In this document: positions 45,544-53,094 of the stretch, in pieces | Layout of the letters: each line of letters opens with the position of its first letter | How positions within the stretch are numbered: position 1 is the first letter of the stretch | Assembly (NCBI GenBank): GCA_910574255.1 | Contig: CAJTAK010000015.1 | Location: 1 to 64,000 of the forward strand | DNA length: 64,000 bases | Origin: Clostridia bacterium | GTDB lineage: Bacteria > Bacillota > Clostridia > Lachnospirales > Lachnospiraceae | Reading direction: 5' to 3' | The notes under the pieces: model-generated | Seen by the model: only the letters and a program-made list of their open reading frames with translations | What the model was told of the DNA's origin: nothing | The model's database searches: none | Position numbers and translations under genes: made by a program

Positions 45544-45996
45544 CTAAAAGGGACTTTCCACCCCATTTTTGTCCAAAAACAAATTGACATCTGCCACACT
45601 CTTGTATTTTGTGTTAATACAAACAATAATCCCGGCGTCAGCAGGAATCTTGGGATGAAGCGCAGAGCACCCTGCCAGGGAAAGCGCTTTTTGAGTTTCC
45701 TTCAGGTTCATATGTGCCCCAATACAGAAAGCGGTTAATTTATATTTGGAAGGATTTTTTGTTCCATTACAAATTGGATATACATAATTTTTACTTAAAT
45801 TTGAATTTTTAATAATAACAGAAGGTGTAATATCCGGATGTTGTGAAAGATAACTATTTATAAAATCTCTTAAGGAAGTAAATGTTTTTTCTACTTTCCT
45901 TTCATTTAAAAAGTTCTGATATGATTTATGTCCCAGAGAGATATCCTCTAATTCCTCAAACAAAATAGTAGTACGAGTTTCGTTTTCTGATTTCAT
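45544..45996 (-). CDS. XRE-like helix-turn-helix protein paired with a kinase
   Basis: A 150-aa protein from the ATG at 45996, with AAGGAG 7 nt upstream. Residues 50-125 show an atypical HTH: TPSVIIKNSNLSKNYVYPIC as helix-turn-helix, then GTKNPSKYKLTAFCIGAHMN. A C-terminal segment (ADVNLFLDKNGVESPF) is typical of Clostridia proteins encoded next to Ser/Thr kinases. It is divergent from the kinase gene at 46089, with starts 92 nt apart. It probably represses or responds to the kinase. It is also the first gene of the minus-strand run leading to the EACC1-like and zincin genes (63-nt gap), so it may regulate those as well. Confidence 0.72.
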   Translation of the reverse strand: MKSENETRTTILFEELEDISLGHKSYQNFLNERKVEKTFTSLRDFINSYLSQHPDITPSVIIKNSNLSKNYVYPICNGTKNPSKYKLTAFCIGAHMNLKETQKALSLAGCSALHPKIPADAGIIVCINTKYKSVADVNLFLDKNGVESPF

Positions 45997-46088
45997 AGAA
46001 AATCTCCTTTCCATGGATAATGCCGGAAATAAATGATATAATCATCATAAATGATTTTTAACGGAAAGACAAGAGGAGACATGGTAAT

Positions 46089-47210
46089 ATGACATTGGAA
46101 GAACAATGCAGGCTGTCTTATTACAAAAAAATAGCAGATATCAGCACACATAAAAATGTATGTCTTGTTCAGCATGTAGAAAACAACCGGATATTTGTAA
46201 AGAAAGAGCAGGAAATCTATTGCAGGGAAGTGTATGAGTACCTGAAAGATTGTAATAACCCCCATGTCCCGAAGATTTTTGAATGTATAGAGGCAGATGG
46301 AAAACTGATCATTATAGAAGAATACATACAAGGCGAATCTCTGGCTATGCACCTGGAAGAGAGCGGAGTGTATACACCAGAAGAAGTCTGCCGTTTTATG
46401 ATCACCATCTGTGATGTGTTGGAACAGCTTCACCAGCTGCCGCAGCCTGTTATTCACCGAGATTTAAAACCAGAAAATATTTTAATTCAGGAAAATGGTT
46501 ATCTGAAAATTATTGATTTTAATACAGCTAAACAGTATGAGAAAGGCAGGGAGTCTGATACAGTTATCATAGGAACCCGAAAATATGCAGCTCCGGAACA
46601 ATTCGGCTTCCGCCAGTCGGATGCACGGACAGATATTTATGCTATGGGGGTTATGATGAACTATCTGCTCACTAAAAAGTATCCGGATGAATCTCTCTAT
46701 ATTTCCCAAAAACATGGGAAAATATCCATATCTCATATTATAAACAGGTGCATTGAATTTTCTCCCGACAGCAGATATCAGACAGTGATGGAATTGAGAA
46801 AAGATCTGCAGATAGTGTTGTCAAAGATAACGAAAGATGATCAACCAAAAGTATTACCCAGGAAAAAAGGGCTGTGGGAACTTCCGTTACTCCCTCCTGG
46901 TTTCAGAACAGGAACGAGCTGGAAGATGCTGCTTGGCGGGATTAGCTATTTACTTATTTTATGGATGGGAATTTCCATGGAATTTACGAATTCAGAGGGC
47001 AGTGCTATTACTGGGTTTTACCTGTGGGCGAATCGCTTGACTTTCTTGGCATGGGTCCTGCTGACCATTGCATTTTATGCAAATTATTTTAATTTGCAAA
47101 GGCATCTGCCATTGATGAAGAGAAAATATCTTCGCTGGGCAGGATATTTTTTGTGGCCGAGTCTCTTTCTGTTTGTGTTGGTTTTTATTCTTGTACTCAT
47201 TGGCGGATAA
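46089..47210 (+). CDS. Membrane Ser/Thr protein kinase (Hanks type)
   Basis: A 373-aa protein with an N-terminal kinase domain (about 10-265) and two or three C-terminal membrane segments (about 278-300, 315-335, 350-372) with no extracellular sensor domain. Catalytic motifs are HRDLKPEN (123-130), DFN instead of DFG (143-145) and KYAAPEQFG (165-173); the VAIK-type Lys is probably Lys38 or Lys39. The glycine-rich loop is poor (LVQHVENNRIFV). Asn for Gly in DFG is seen in some active bacterial kinases. AGGAGA precedes the ATG. It is divergent from the HTH gene. The target is unknown; phosphorylation of the HTH protein is plausible but inferred. Confidence 0.88.
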   Translation: MTLEEQCRLSYYKKIADISTHKNVCLVQHVENNRIFVKKEQEIYCREVYEYLKDCNNPHVPKIFECIEADGKLIIIEEYIQGESLAMHLEESGVYTPEEVCRFMITICDVLEQLHQLPQPVIHRDLKPENILIQENGYLKIIDFNTAKQYEKGRESDTVIIGTRKYAAPEQFGFRQSDARTDIYAMGVMMNYLLTKKYPDESLYISQKHGKISISHIINRCIEFSPDSRYQTVMELRKDLQIVLSKITKDDQPKVLPRKKGLWELPLLPPGFRTGTSWKMLLGGISYLLILWMGISMEFTNSEGSAITGFYLWANRLTFLAWVLLTIAFYANYFNLQRHLPLMKRKYLRWAGYFLWPSLFLFVLVFILVLIGG

Positions 47211-47292
47211 AGATTGTGCTGGCAGCACACCAATATGAAATTTGAATGTAGTATACTTTCTTCAACGACAGAAAAGAAGGGAGGTGCTACAA

Positions 47293-47502
47293 ATGCCGTA
47301 TTACATTATTAATAAGGAAAAGACGGATGGTCATTGGAATGAGGTTCATACTACCACATGTACGTATAAGCCATCCTATCAGAATCAACATGATCTTGGC
47401 TGGCACGCAGATGAAATTGATGCAGTAGCCTTTGCAAAGAAAAATGGCTATCCGGATGCAGATGGATGCTATTATTGTTGTGAAAGAGCCCATCGAGGGT
47501 AA
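47293..47502 (+). CDS. Small Cys-rich conserved hypothetical protein
   Basis: A 69-aa protein beginning MPYYIINKEKT, with the ATG at 47293 after GGGAGG. Conserved features are a first metal-ligand-like block NEVHTTTC, a central GWHADEIDAVAFAKKNGYP helix and a final DADGCYYCCERAHRG. The His/Cys pattern (C23, C59, C62, C63, H66) suggests a small zinc-binding domain. I have seen this type of protein described only as hypothetical in Gram-positive genomes. A strong terminator follows at 47517-47557, so it ends the kinase transcription unit. Confidence 0.75.
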   Translation: MPYYIINKEKTDGHWNEVHTTTCTYKPSYQNQHDLGWHADEIDAVAFAKKNGYPDADGCYYCCERAHRG

Positions 47503-47516
47503 GTATGAATGGAGAG

Positions 47517-47557
47517 AGCAGGCAGCAGGTCCGGTAAGAGGAGTGCTGCCTGCTTTT
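47517..47557 (+). terminator. Intrinsic terminator after the kinase and small-protein genes
   Basis: An 11-bp perfect stem (47517-47527 with 47544-47554) has a 16-nt loop and then TTTT. It lies 15 nt past the stop of the small Cys-rich gene. It isolates the kinase unit from the nucleotidyltransferase unit that begins at 48040. Confidence 0.75.
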
Positions 47558-47780
47558 GTACACAGGAATCCATGACTATATCAATATTTACAATAATATC
47601 CAGCCGATATGTGATACTTATAAGAAATAGAGTTTACTGCTGGAAGCCATGGGACGCAGGTTGGTACTGATGGAAAAATAGTGATAGAACAGGTATAAAT
47701 ATCTTTTAAATAAGATATAAATAGAAAAATGTGTTATTATATATCGATATAAAGTTTTGGTTTCGAAAGAATATGGGATG

Positions 47781-47844
47781 TTTGAGGCCAAAAACAGTTA
47801 ATTCGAGGATGAGTAGTCAAAAATGCAAATAGTATGGTATAATT
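47781..47844 (+). promoter_or_regulatory. Copy A of a duplicated 64-bp promoter element
   Basis: The element has AGTTAA (47796) and AGTCAA (47815) as imperfect direct repeats 19 bp apart, followed by an extended -10 TGGTATAAT (47835-47843) without a good -35 hexamer. Copy B at 50562-50625 matches at 54 of 64 positions with no gaps. Both copies are followed about 100 nt later by TACAAAAGATAAAA. The weak -35 and upstream direct repeats fit a promoter activated by a LytTR-type regulator. ACAGTTAAT in this copy resembles AgrA-type half-sites. The first downstream gene is at 48040. Confidence 0.65.
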
Positions 47845-47956
47845 CTTAACGAAAGTATCAGATTCAGACCAGGAAAAGTGAACGGCTTTATACAAAAGAT
47901 AAAACTGATCTGAATTTGATTCTTTTCAAATTTCTATTTATGATAATCCGATGCCA

Positions 47957-47987
47957 TTGACAGCACTTTAAATGGATGTGGTACAAT
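47957..47987 (+). promoter_or_regulatory. Second putative promoter of the nucleotidyltransferase unit
   Basis: A perfect TTGACA (47957-47962) and TACAAT (47982-47987) are separated by 19 nt, slightly long for sigma-A. It is 53 nt before the ATG at 48040. Together with copy A this suggests a basal plus a regulated promoter. The rest of 47558-47780 is AT-rich with nothing recognisable. Confidence 0.45.
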
Positions 47988-48039
47988 AAATAATAATACA
48001 TTCAAAAGTATTAACTCAGAAGAAAGGCAGGCTTGGCCA

Positions 48040-48807
48040 ATGACTCATAATCCTGAAGTGAGGAATGCGGTTATCCTTGCAAGTGGTTATGGAAGACGTA
48101 TGAAGCGAAAAGAGAGTTTTCCGTCGAAGCCAATGACACCAATTAACAAAAAACCGTTAATTTCATATGTGATTGACATGCTGATAGCGGGAGGAATTGA
48201 AAAGATATATATTGTATATCATTCTGTAACTGCAGATGTTTTAAAACTTCTTGACTATTCTGCCTGCTATGCCAAATACCTAGAATTTATTGAAGAAGAT
48301 GTACAAAAGGGAACCTTATTAACCTTTTCGAGGGTAAAAGATTATATTTCCCCCCCGTTTTTAATGACTTTTGAGGACATTGTAGCGGGGAAGAGTGAAT
48401 TTGTCAATATGTTGGATTTGGGGAAAAGATATATGTCCAAAGACGCAGATTTGATTATTCAGACGGTAAGTGAGCCGTCGATTCTTTCTGAGAAAGCGTT
48501 CCTCACAGAACAAGGAAGAGTTGTCAGATACAAAAAAAATGGTATTGTTGATGAAGCGAGCGCAGCTCAAAGAAAAAAATATGGCGGAATGGTGTATCTT
48601 TGGATGAGTAATCCGTTTTCACTCATGGACAGATATATATCGGAGCAAAATTATAAATTTTCTTCTTTTTTAGAAGAGTATATTCAAAATCATACAGTGT
48701 ATGAAATGCCCATTAATGATATGTGGGATATAGATACGCCGGAGGCAGTGATGTTAACAGAAGAATTATTGGAGAAGTGGGGTGACTGGAATGCCGGTAT
48801 TGAGTGA
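48040..48807 (+). CDS. Sugar-nucleotidyltransferase-like protein
   Basis: A 255-aa protein of the NTP_transferase fold. The nucleotide-binding loop is AVILASGYGRRMKRKESFPS with the catalytic-type Lys in SKPMTPINKKPLISYVIDML. TFEDI replaces the usual N/G-D metal block near 108, and MWDIDTPEAVML near the C-terminus is a common family ending. The family makes NDP-sugars or CDP-alcohols from NTP and a phosphorylated substrate. It overlaps the DCD-AbiH gene by 17 nt, so the two proteins are probably made together. In an island of defence-like genes it may instead make a nucleotide signal or modify a target; that is conjecture. The substrate is unknown. Confidence 0.75.
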   Translation: MTHNPEVRNAVILASGYGRRMKRKESFPSKPMTPINKKPLISYVIDMLIAGGIEKIYIVYHSVTADVLKLLDYSACYAKYLEFIEEDVQKGTLLTFSRVKDYISPPFLMTFEDIVAGKSEFVNMLDLGKRYMSKDADLIIQTVSEPSILSEKAFLTEQGRVVRYKKNGIVDEASAAQRKKYGGMVYLWMSNPFSLMDRYISEQNYKFSSFLEEYIQNHTVYEMPINDMWDIDTPEAVMLTEELLEKWGDWNAGIE

Positions 48808-50491
48808 TGTTGATCTTCGAAAAGTAATGGAAGAGGATGAAGGAATCATAATTCTGAATATGCGTGAGAAAAGTATTACAGGCGCAGGGTACGATCTTAC
48901 GATTGGTTTTATTCGTGATTCTGATACAGGCAGGATACCGGAAACATGCCCGAATGACAATAATAGATACACACTTTTACCCGGGCATAGGTATTTGGTG
49001 ATCAGTAAGGAGTTTTTGTATCTGTCATCCCGATACATGGCGACGCTGCATTCACGCGGTTCTTACGCCCTTAAGGGACTGCTGGTGACATCAACAACAA
49101 TTGATCCCAATTATGCAGGATGTATTGCCGGTTCGCTGTTTAATTGTTCTTCTAAAGAGGTTTATATTAAAAAGAATAATCAATTTGCAACTATGGTAAT
49201 TCATGAGCTTTGCACATCAACGGAAACTTTTATACAAAAAAATGAACATGGAAGGCCTATGGATACACAGGAGACATTTCATGGCAAGTTTCCCAATATT
49301 CATCCCAGAGCATGTGAAGCGGGTGATGCATTTTATGGGAGAATCAGGAAGGAAATAGAATATGAATATGAAGCAGCCCGAGAGAGAATGTTTACAAAGG
49401 CTCAGAAGAATAAAGCCCCAAGTATCAAGACGTCATTAGATGAGTATATTGGGGGAGATATACCTTTGCAAGGAGATTCTCAAGAAGCTGAGCAGGCGGA
49501 CGGGCAAAGAAAAAGAATCACATTTTTGATTGGAAATGGATTTGATTTAAATATCGGATTGGATACAAGATATAGGGATTTTTACGATTTTTACATAAAA
49601 AAACATGAACATGATGATGACATGCTGGCGAAGGAAATAAAGGAAAATATTGAAAACTGGTCGGACTTGGAGTTGGAATTAGGGAAATTTACAAGAAAGG
49701 TGCTGCCAGGATATGAGGAAGATTTTTGGGACAGTGAAGAAACTTTAGAAAATGATCTGGCGTTTTATCTGGAAGAACAGATGAAAAGAGTCTCCTTAAA
49801 GGGGGAACGAAAGCGAAGAGATATAGCGTATAAAATGCAAAACTCATTAACAAAGTTCCATGAGACACTCTCAGAGATTTTAAGGAATCAAATAGTGAGG
49901 ATTTTCTTTGATACAAATGCTCCCATAGAGTATTCTTTTATATCGTTTAATTATACGGATGCGCTGGATCAATACCTAAGGACTGCCACTGAGCGCTTCC
50001 TGATTCATCTTTTTCCGGGAGAGGGCGAAGAGGTACTGCATATCCATGGGACATTAACTGATGATATGGTATTGGGAGTTGATAATGAAGAGCAGATTGC
50101 AAATAGAGAGTTTAGCAGCAATGCCGCAAACAAGCAGCGTCTAATAAAGGAAGAGATAAATCGGATTTGCGGGAATACGAGAATAGAGAAAGCATGTGAT
50201 ATTATTGCAGGAAGCAGTATAATCTGTATTTATGGGATGTCCATTGGGAAAACAGATAAGATGTGGTGGCAATGCATTGCTAAGTGGCTCCAAGGCGATG
50301 ATTCCAGAAAGCTGATTATTTTTGCAAGAGATAGTGAGAGGTCTGGAAATAGAAAGTATTCAAATATATGTAAAGATAAGATGAAGAAGAAATTCAGAGA
50401 TAATATCAAAATGATTTATGAGTGGGAACAGATAAAAGATCAAATTTATGTGGAGGTAAATGCAAATATTTTTGATTTTGGGTCTTTATAA
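48791..50491 (+). CDS. Fusion of DCD (dUTPase/dCTP deaminase fold) and AbiH abortive-infection domain
   Basis: A 566-aa protein from the ATG at 48791 (a GTG at 48782 is possible). Residues 1-145 look like the dCTP deaminase/dUTPase trimer fold: MPVLSDVDLRKVMEE, GAGYDLTIGF, then LHSRGSYALKGLLVTSTTID and GCIAGSLFNCS. Compared with E. coli Dcd the catalytic Glu (VLEFYN) is Ser and the second Arg of the RSSLAR loop is Leu, so deamination is doubtful. A charged linker of about 95 residues follows. Residues about 243-555 are an AbiH domain: LIGNGFDLNIGLDTRYRDFY, SFNYTDALD, HIHGTL and IYGMSIGKTDKMWW. The G-x-GFD, HG and YG blocks recall SIR2-like folds. It is probably an antiphage protein with a nucleotide-sensing front end. 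Confidence 0.8.
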   Translation: MPVLSDVDLRKVMEEDEGIIILNMREKSITGAGYDLTIGFIRDSDTGRIPETCPNDNNRYTLLPGHRYLVISKEFLYLSSRYMATLHSRGSYALKGLLVTSTTIDPNYAGCIAGSLFNCSSKEVYIKKNNQFATMVIHELCTSTETFIQKNEHGRPMDTQETFHGKFPNIHPRACEAGDAFYGRIRKEIEYEYEAARERMFTKAQKNKAPSIKTSLDEYIGGDIPLQGDSQEAEQADGQRKRITFLIGNGFDLNIGLDTRYRDFYDFYIKKHEHDDDMLAKEIKENIENWSDLELELGKFTRKVLPGYEEDFWDSEETLENDLAFYLEEQMKRVSLKGERKRRDIAYKMQNSLTKFHETLSEILRNQIVRIFFDTNAPIEYSFISFNYTDALDQYLRTATERFLIHLFPGEGEEVLHIHGTLTDDMVLGVDNEEQIANREFSSNAANKQRLIKEEINRICGNTRIEKACDIIAGSSIICIYGMSIGKTDKMWWQCIAKWLQGDDSRKLIIFARDSERSGNRKYSNICKDKMKKKFRDNIKMIYEWEQIKDQIYVEVNANIFDFGSL

Positions 50492-50561
50492 TATGACATA
50501 GTTGATGAGTTGCGTTGATATTTTAAGACAAAATGTGTCTGCATTTCTGGTATAATACGTA

Positions 50562-50625
50562 TTTGGGGTCAAAAACATTCAATTCGAGGACAAATAGTCA
50601 AAAACGGAAATAGTATGTTATAATT
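50562..50625 (+). promoter_or_regulatory. Copy B of the duplicated promoter element, before the two-component operon
   Basis: It has the same layout as copy A at 47781-47844: ATTCAA (50577) and AGTCAA (50596) 19 bp apart, then the extended -10 TGTTATAAT (50616-50624). GTCAAAAAC occurs twice (50568-50576 and 50597-50605). TACAAAAGATAAAA follows at 50661. It lies 90 nt before the response regulator start and is probably autoregulated by that protein. A further TGGTATAAT at 50548-50556 could be a basal promoter. Confidence 0.65.
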
Positions 50626-50714
50626 ATGATGGTATCTCAATAAGAACAAGAGAGTTTTAATACAAAAGATAAAATCTATCCTTGGAGACAGGGAGGAAAG
50701 TTGAAGAAGATTTT

Positions 50715-51425
50715 ATGCTGAAGATAGCAGTATTAGATGATCAAGAAGAGTATGTAAAGAAGATTCGCGATTTGATCACGCAGAGCATGCAGAACTTAGG
50801 CGTTCCGTACAGATTCAAGAAATATACTCAGGCGAAGGAATTGCTTTCCGATTTGCAGGAAAAAGAATATTTTGATATCTATTTGCTGGATGTGGAGATG
50901 CCGGAGTTGTCTGGTCTGGAGGTTGCCAGACAAATTCGGAAGGAATGCTGGGGACCTATTATCATTTATATTACGAATTATGTTGAATATGCAGTGGAGG
51001 CCTTTGAGGTAAACGCTTATCGCTACATACCAAAGAGTATGTTGGAAGAGCAATTGCCGAAGGCCTTGGCGGCGTTGATTGCACAATTGGAGAAAGTGGA
51101 GGATGAAGTCTATAAGGTTGAAAAGGGCTATCAATTTGAACGAATTCCGCACCAGGAAATCTATTACCTGAAAAAGGAAGAAAAATATGTGCTGATTGTC
51201 CATAAGAGGGGAAAAAGCAGAGTAAGAAAGACTTTGATGGAGATGATGGATGACTTAGGCCGCAGCGATTACTTTATCAAGATTGACAGGAGCTACGTGG
51301 TCAATGTCCTGCACATTATGTCATTGAAGAATCAGCAGATTTTACTGCGGGATGGGAGTAAACTGCCTGTCAGCAAGCCGAGATTGGTGCAGGTGAAACG
51401 GGAAATTTTGGAATACTGGCGGTGA
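50715..51425 (+). CDS. LytTR-family response regulator (AgrA/ComE-like)
   Basis: A 236-aa response regulator from the ATG at 50715; an in-frame TTG at 50682 would add 11 residues, and the GGGAGG site lies between the two. The receiver domain (1-125) has the acidic pocket VLDDQEE and phospho-acceptor Asp59 in YLLDVEMPE, plus YITNYVEYAVEAF and the late Lys in RYIPKS. The LytTR DNA-binding domain (about 135-236) has QFERIPHQEIYYLKKEEKYV and FIKIDRSYVVNVLHI. Such proteins bind tandem direct repeats. It is cotranscribed with the sensor kinase (4-nt overlap) and, by position, with the lanthipeptide precursor. It likely acts on the elements at 47781 and 50562. Confidence 0.92.
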   Translation: MLKIAVLDDQEEYVKKIRDLITQSMQNLGVPYRFKKYTQAKELLSDLQEKEYFDIYLLDVEMPELSGLEVARQIRKECWGPIIIYITNYVEYAVEAFEVNAYRYIPKSMLEEQLPKALAALIAQLEKVEDEVYKVEKGYQFERIPHQEIYYLKKEEKYVLIVHKRGKSRVRKTLMEMMDDLGRSDYFIKIDRSYVVNVLHIMSLKNQQILLRDGSKLPVSKPRLVQVKREILEYWR

Positions 51426-52720
51426 GACATGGTATGTTATTTGTATGTTATAGCTTTGTCCAGCTTATAGAGCAATTTTTGGGGATATGGATTCTTCATA
51501 AAGTGTATTCGGAGCAAAGATCTCAGTCAAAGGTAATAAAGTCTTTATGGATAATTCAGTTTTTTGTTGTAGCAACATTGTTTGTGTGGAATGCTTGGGG
51601 TTCTTATGTTTCTAATATTGCTTTTCTGATAGGCAATGTGTTATGGACCTTTTCTTATTTTTTATGTTTTAAATGTCCTTTTGATGTGATATATATTTGG
51701 CTAAGCTTCTATGATGTTATGATTTTGCTTTTGAAAATGCCATTATTAATTTTAATAGGGCTACAACAACACAAATTTTTATATGAGGTAAATAGAGAAA
51801 CTCGAAATTTTGCGGAAGTAGTTTGGTCGCTTGGAATAGAATTTTTAATAGTTACATTAGTTATAAAGAAAAAAGACATTATTAAATTACTGAGACTGTT
51901 ATTATATAAGTACAAAAAACTTTTAATAATTATTTTTTGTATAGAATGGTGTATGCTAACTTATAGTATGTTTTTAGGAAAACAGGGATTTACACCAATT
52001 GATTTCGTTTTACATCTTATTTTTATAATATGTGCAGTTTTGCTGATGCTGTATTTAACATTAAATATTCTTTATCAGGAAATAAAAAATGAGAATATTT
52101 TATTAGATGCAATACAGAGCAATTTGCAAAACCAAAATGATAAATTGCAAATCTTTTATAATCAAAATAACCAACAGATTCATGACATAAAACATATTAT
52201 GGTTTATCTTAGAAGCTGTCTGGAAAGCGGGAATACAGAAGAAGCACTGGCACTGGCTTGCAATTTTACGAATAGTCTGTTAGGGATGGAGAGAAGGGTT
52301 TGGACAGGATTCTCATTTCTCGATTTTGTTCTAAACTCCAAAAAGATGGAAATGGATGAATATGAAATAAAGTTTGAATTAGAGGTCGATTTGTATGAGA
52401 TACCATTGCAGGATGCTGAATTGGGAGTAATACTTGGAAATTTATTTGATAATGCCATTGAAGCAGCGAAAAAAAGTGAACAGTTTAAAAGAAGAATTTT
52501 TTTAAAAATTTGTAATCTAAATGAAATGTTTCTATTGCATTTATTTAATAGTAATACGCAAATGCCAGTGATTGTAGATGATAGATTTGTAACAGCCAAA
52601 GAGGACAAGTATGCTCATGGATTGGGGGTGGAAAGTGTAAAGCGTATTGTAGAAAAATATAATGGAGATATTAGTTTTCAATACGATGATGAGCATTTTG
52701 AAGTAGATATTCTAATTTAA
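51422..52720 (+). CDS. AgrC-like peptide-sensing histidine kinase (HPK10, GHKL)
   Basis: A 432-aa sensor kinase with a GTG start overlapping the regulator stop. Six or seven hydrophobic segments fill residues 1-220, as in AgrC/ComD/FsrC receptors that bind secreted peptides. The phospho-acceptor His254 is in NQQIHDIKHIM, the N-box is LGNLFDNAIEAAKKSE and the G-box is YAHGLGVESVKRIVE. The gene ends 19 nt before the lanthipeptide precursor start. No agrB or agrD is present, so the likely ligand is the lanthipeptide itself or a peptide encoded elsewhere. Confidence 0.9.
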   Translation: MRHGMLFVCYSFVQLIEQFLGIWILHKVYSEQRSQSKVIKSLWIIQFFVVATLFVWNAWGSYVSNIAFLIGNVLWTFSYFLCFKCPFDVIYIWLSFYDVMILLLKMPLLILIGLQQHKFLYEVNRETRNFAEVVWSLGIEFLIVTLVIKKKDIIKLLRLLLYKYKKLLIIIFCIEWCMLTYSMFLGKQGFTPIDFVLHLIFIICAVLLMLYLTLNILYQEIKNENILLDAIQSNLQNQNDKLQIFYNQNNQQIHDIKHIMVYLRSCLESGNTEEALALACNFTNSLLGMERRVWTGFSFLDFVLNSKKMEMDEYEIKFELEVDLYEIPLQDAELGVILGNLFDNAIEAAKKSEQFKRRIFLKICNLNEMFLLHLFNSNTQMPVIVDDRFVTAKEDKYAHGLGVESVKRIVEKYNGDISFQYDDEHFEVDILI

Positions 52721-52739
52721 ATATAGGAGGTTGATGAGT

Positions 52740-52886
52740 ATGAAAAACGAATATGAAGCTATTGGTAATCTTTTGTTTGAATTGGAGGAAGCAGAAAAAA
52801 CTGCTATAAATTCAGCAGATGAGGGAACGTATTCTATAACTTATGATTATGGAGCTGCATTCACCTTGCTGTGCTGTTATCCGTAG
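52740..52886 (+). CDS. Putative lanthipeptide precursor (LanA), 48 aa
   Basis: A 48-aa ORF with AGGAGG 9 nt upstream of the ATG (another ATG at 52734 is too close). Residues 1-28 are acidic and helical (AIGNLLFELEEAEKTA), like a class II leader. The C-terminal part contains Thr30, Ser32, Thr34 and Thr42 with Cys45 and Cys46, and ends GAAFTLLCCYP. A Gly-Ala at 38-39 could be a double-glycine-type cleavage site, giving a nine-residue core with one Thr-x-x-Cys ring possible. It lies between the peptide-sensing kinase and LanM on the same strand. No similarity to a named lantibiotic was recognised. Its position, size, Cys pair and ribosome-binding site support the call. Confidence 0.65.
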   Translation: MKNEYEAIGNLLFELEEAEKTAINSADEGTYSITYDYGAAFTLLCCYP

Positions 52887-53094
52887 GTATAATATCATTT
52901 GAATTTAAGCAAAAGAAATTATTGCTTACAAAGAAGTGTAAGTGTAAATTGTAGTGGGCTATATCCTTCCTTTTATAATGCTAAATCAAATAGTATTGTG
53001 AAAGGAGGGATTCTTTTATAGGAAAAGGAAATCAAGAAATTGTGCTTTAAATAATACTGGGACTGTTAAGCTATTACAATAGAGAGGAGAACTC
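52887..53094 (+). other. 208-nt gap between precursor and LanM gene
   Basis: It contains a weak 7-bp hairpin (TAAGCAA/TTGCTTA near 52904-52926) and a TATAAT at 52974-52979 that could be a -10. A strong AAAGGAGGG at about 53000-53008 is not followed by a start codon in good position; the nearest in-phase codons are ATA or stop. That orphan ribosome-binding site may mark a lost second precursor gene. No other ORF is supported. Confidence 0.4.

Noticed and set aside
94-47776. The 15-mer TTCGAAAGAATATGG occurs upstream of tig (about 90-104) and just upstream of copy A (about 47762-47776).
   Set aside because: One shared 15-mer in 64 kb of AT-rich DNA is compatible with chance, and the flanks agree only loosely. 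No function could be assigned.
48791-49225. Calling the front half of the AbiH fusion an active dCTP deaminase.
   Set aside because: The catalytic Glu and one active-site Arg of the Dcd family are replaced, so only the fold is claimed.
52847-52954. An alternative frame after the lanthipeptide precursor encoding a hydrophobic-basic tail with two late Cys.
   Set aside because: It has no start codon after an in-frame stop at 52844, and using it requires a frameshift. The simple 48-aa frame with its strong ribosome-binding site is preferred.
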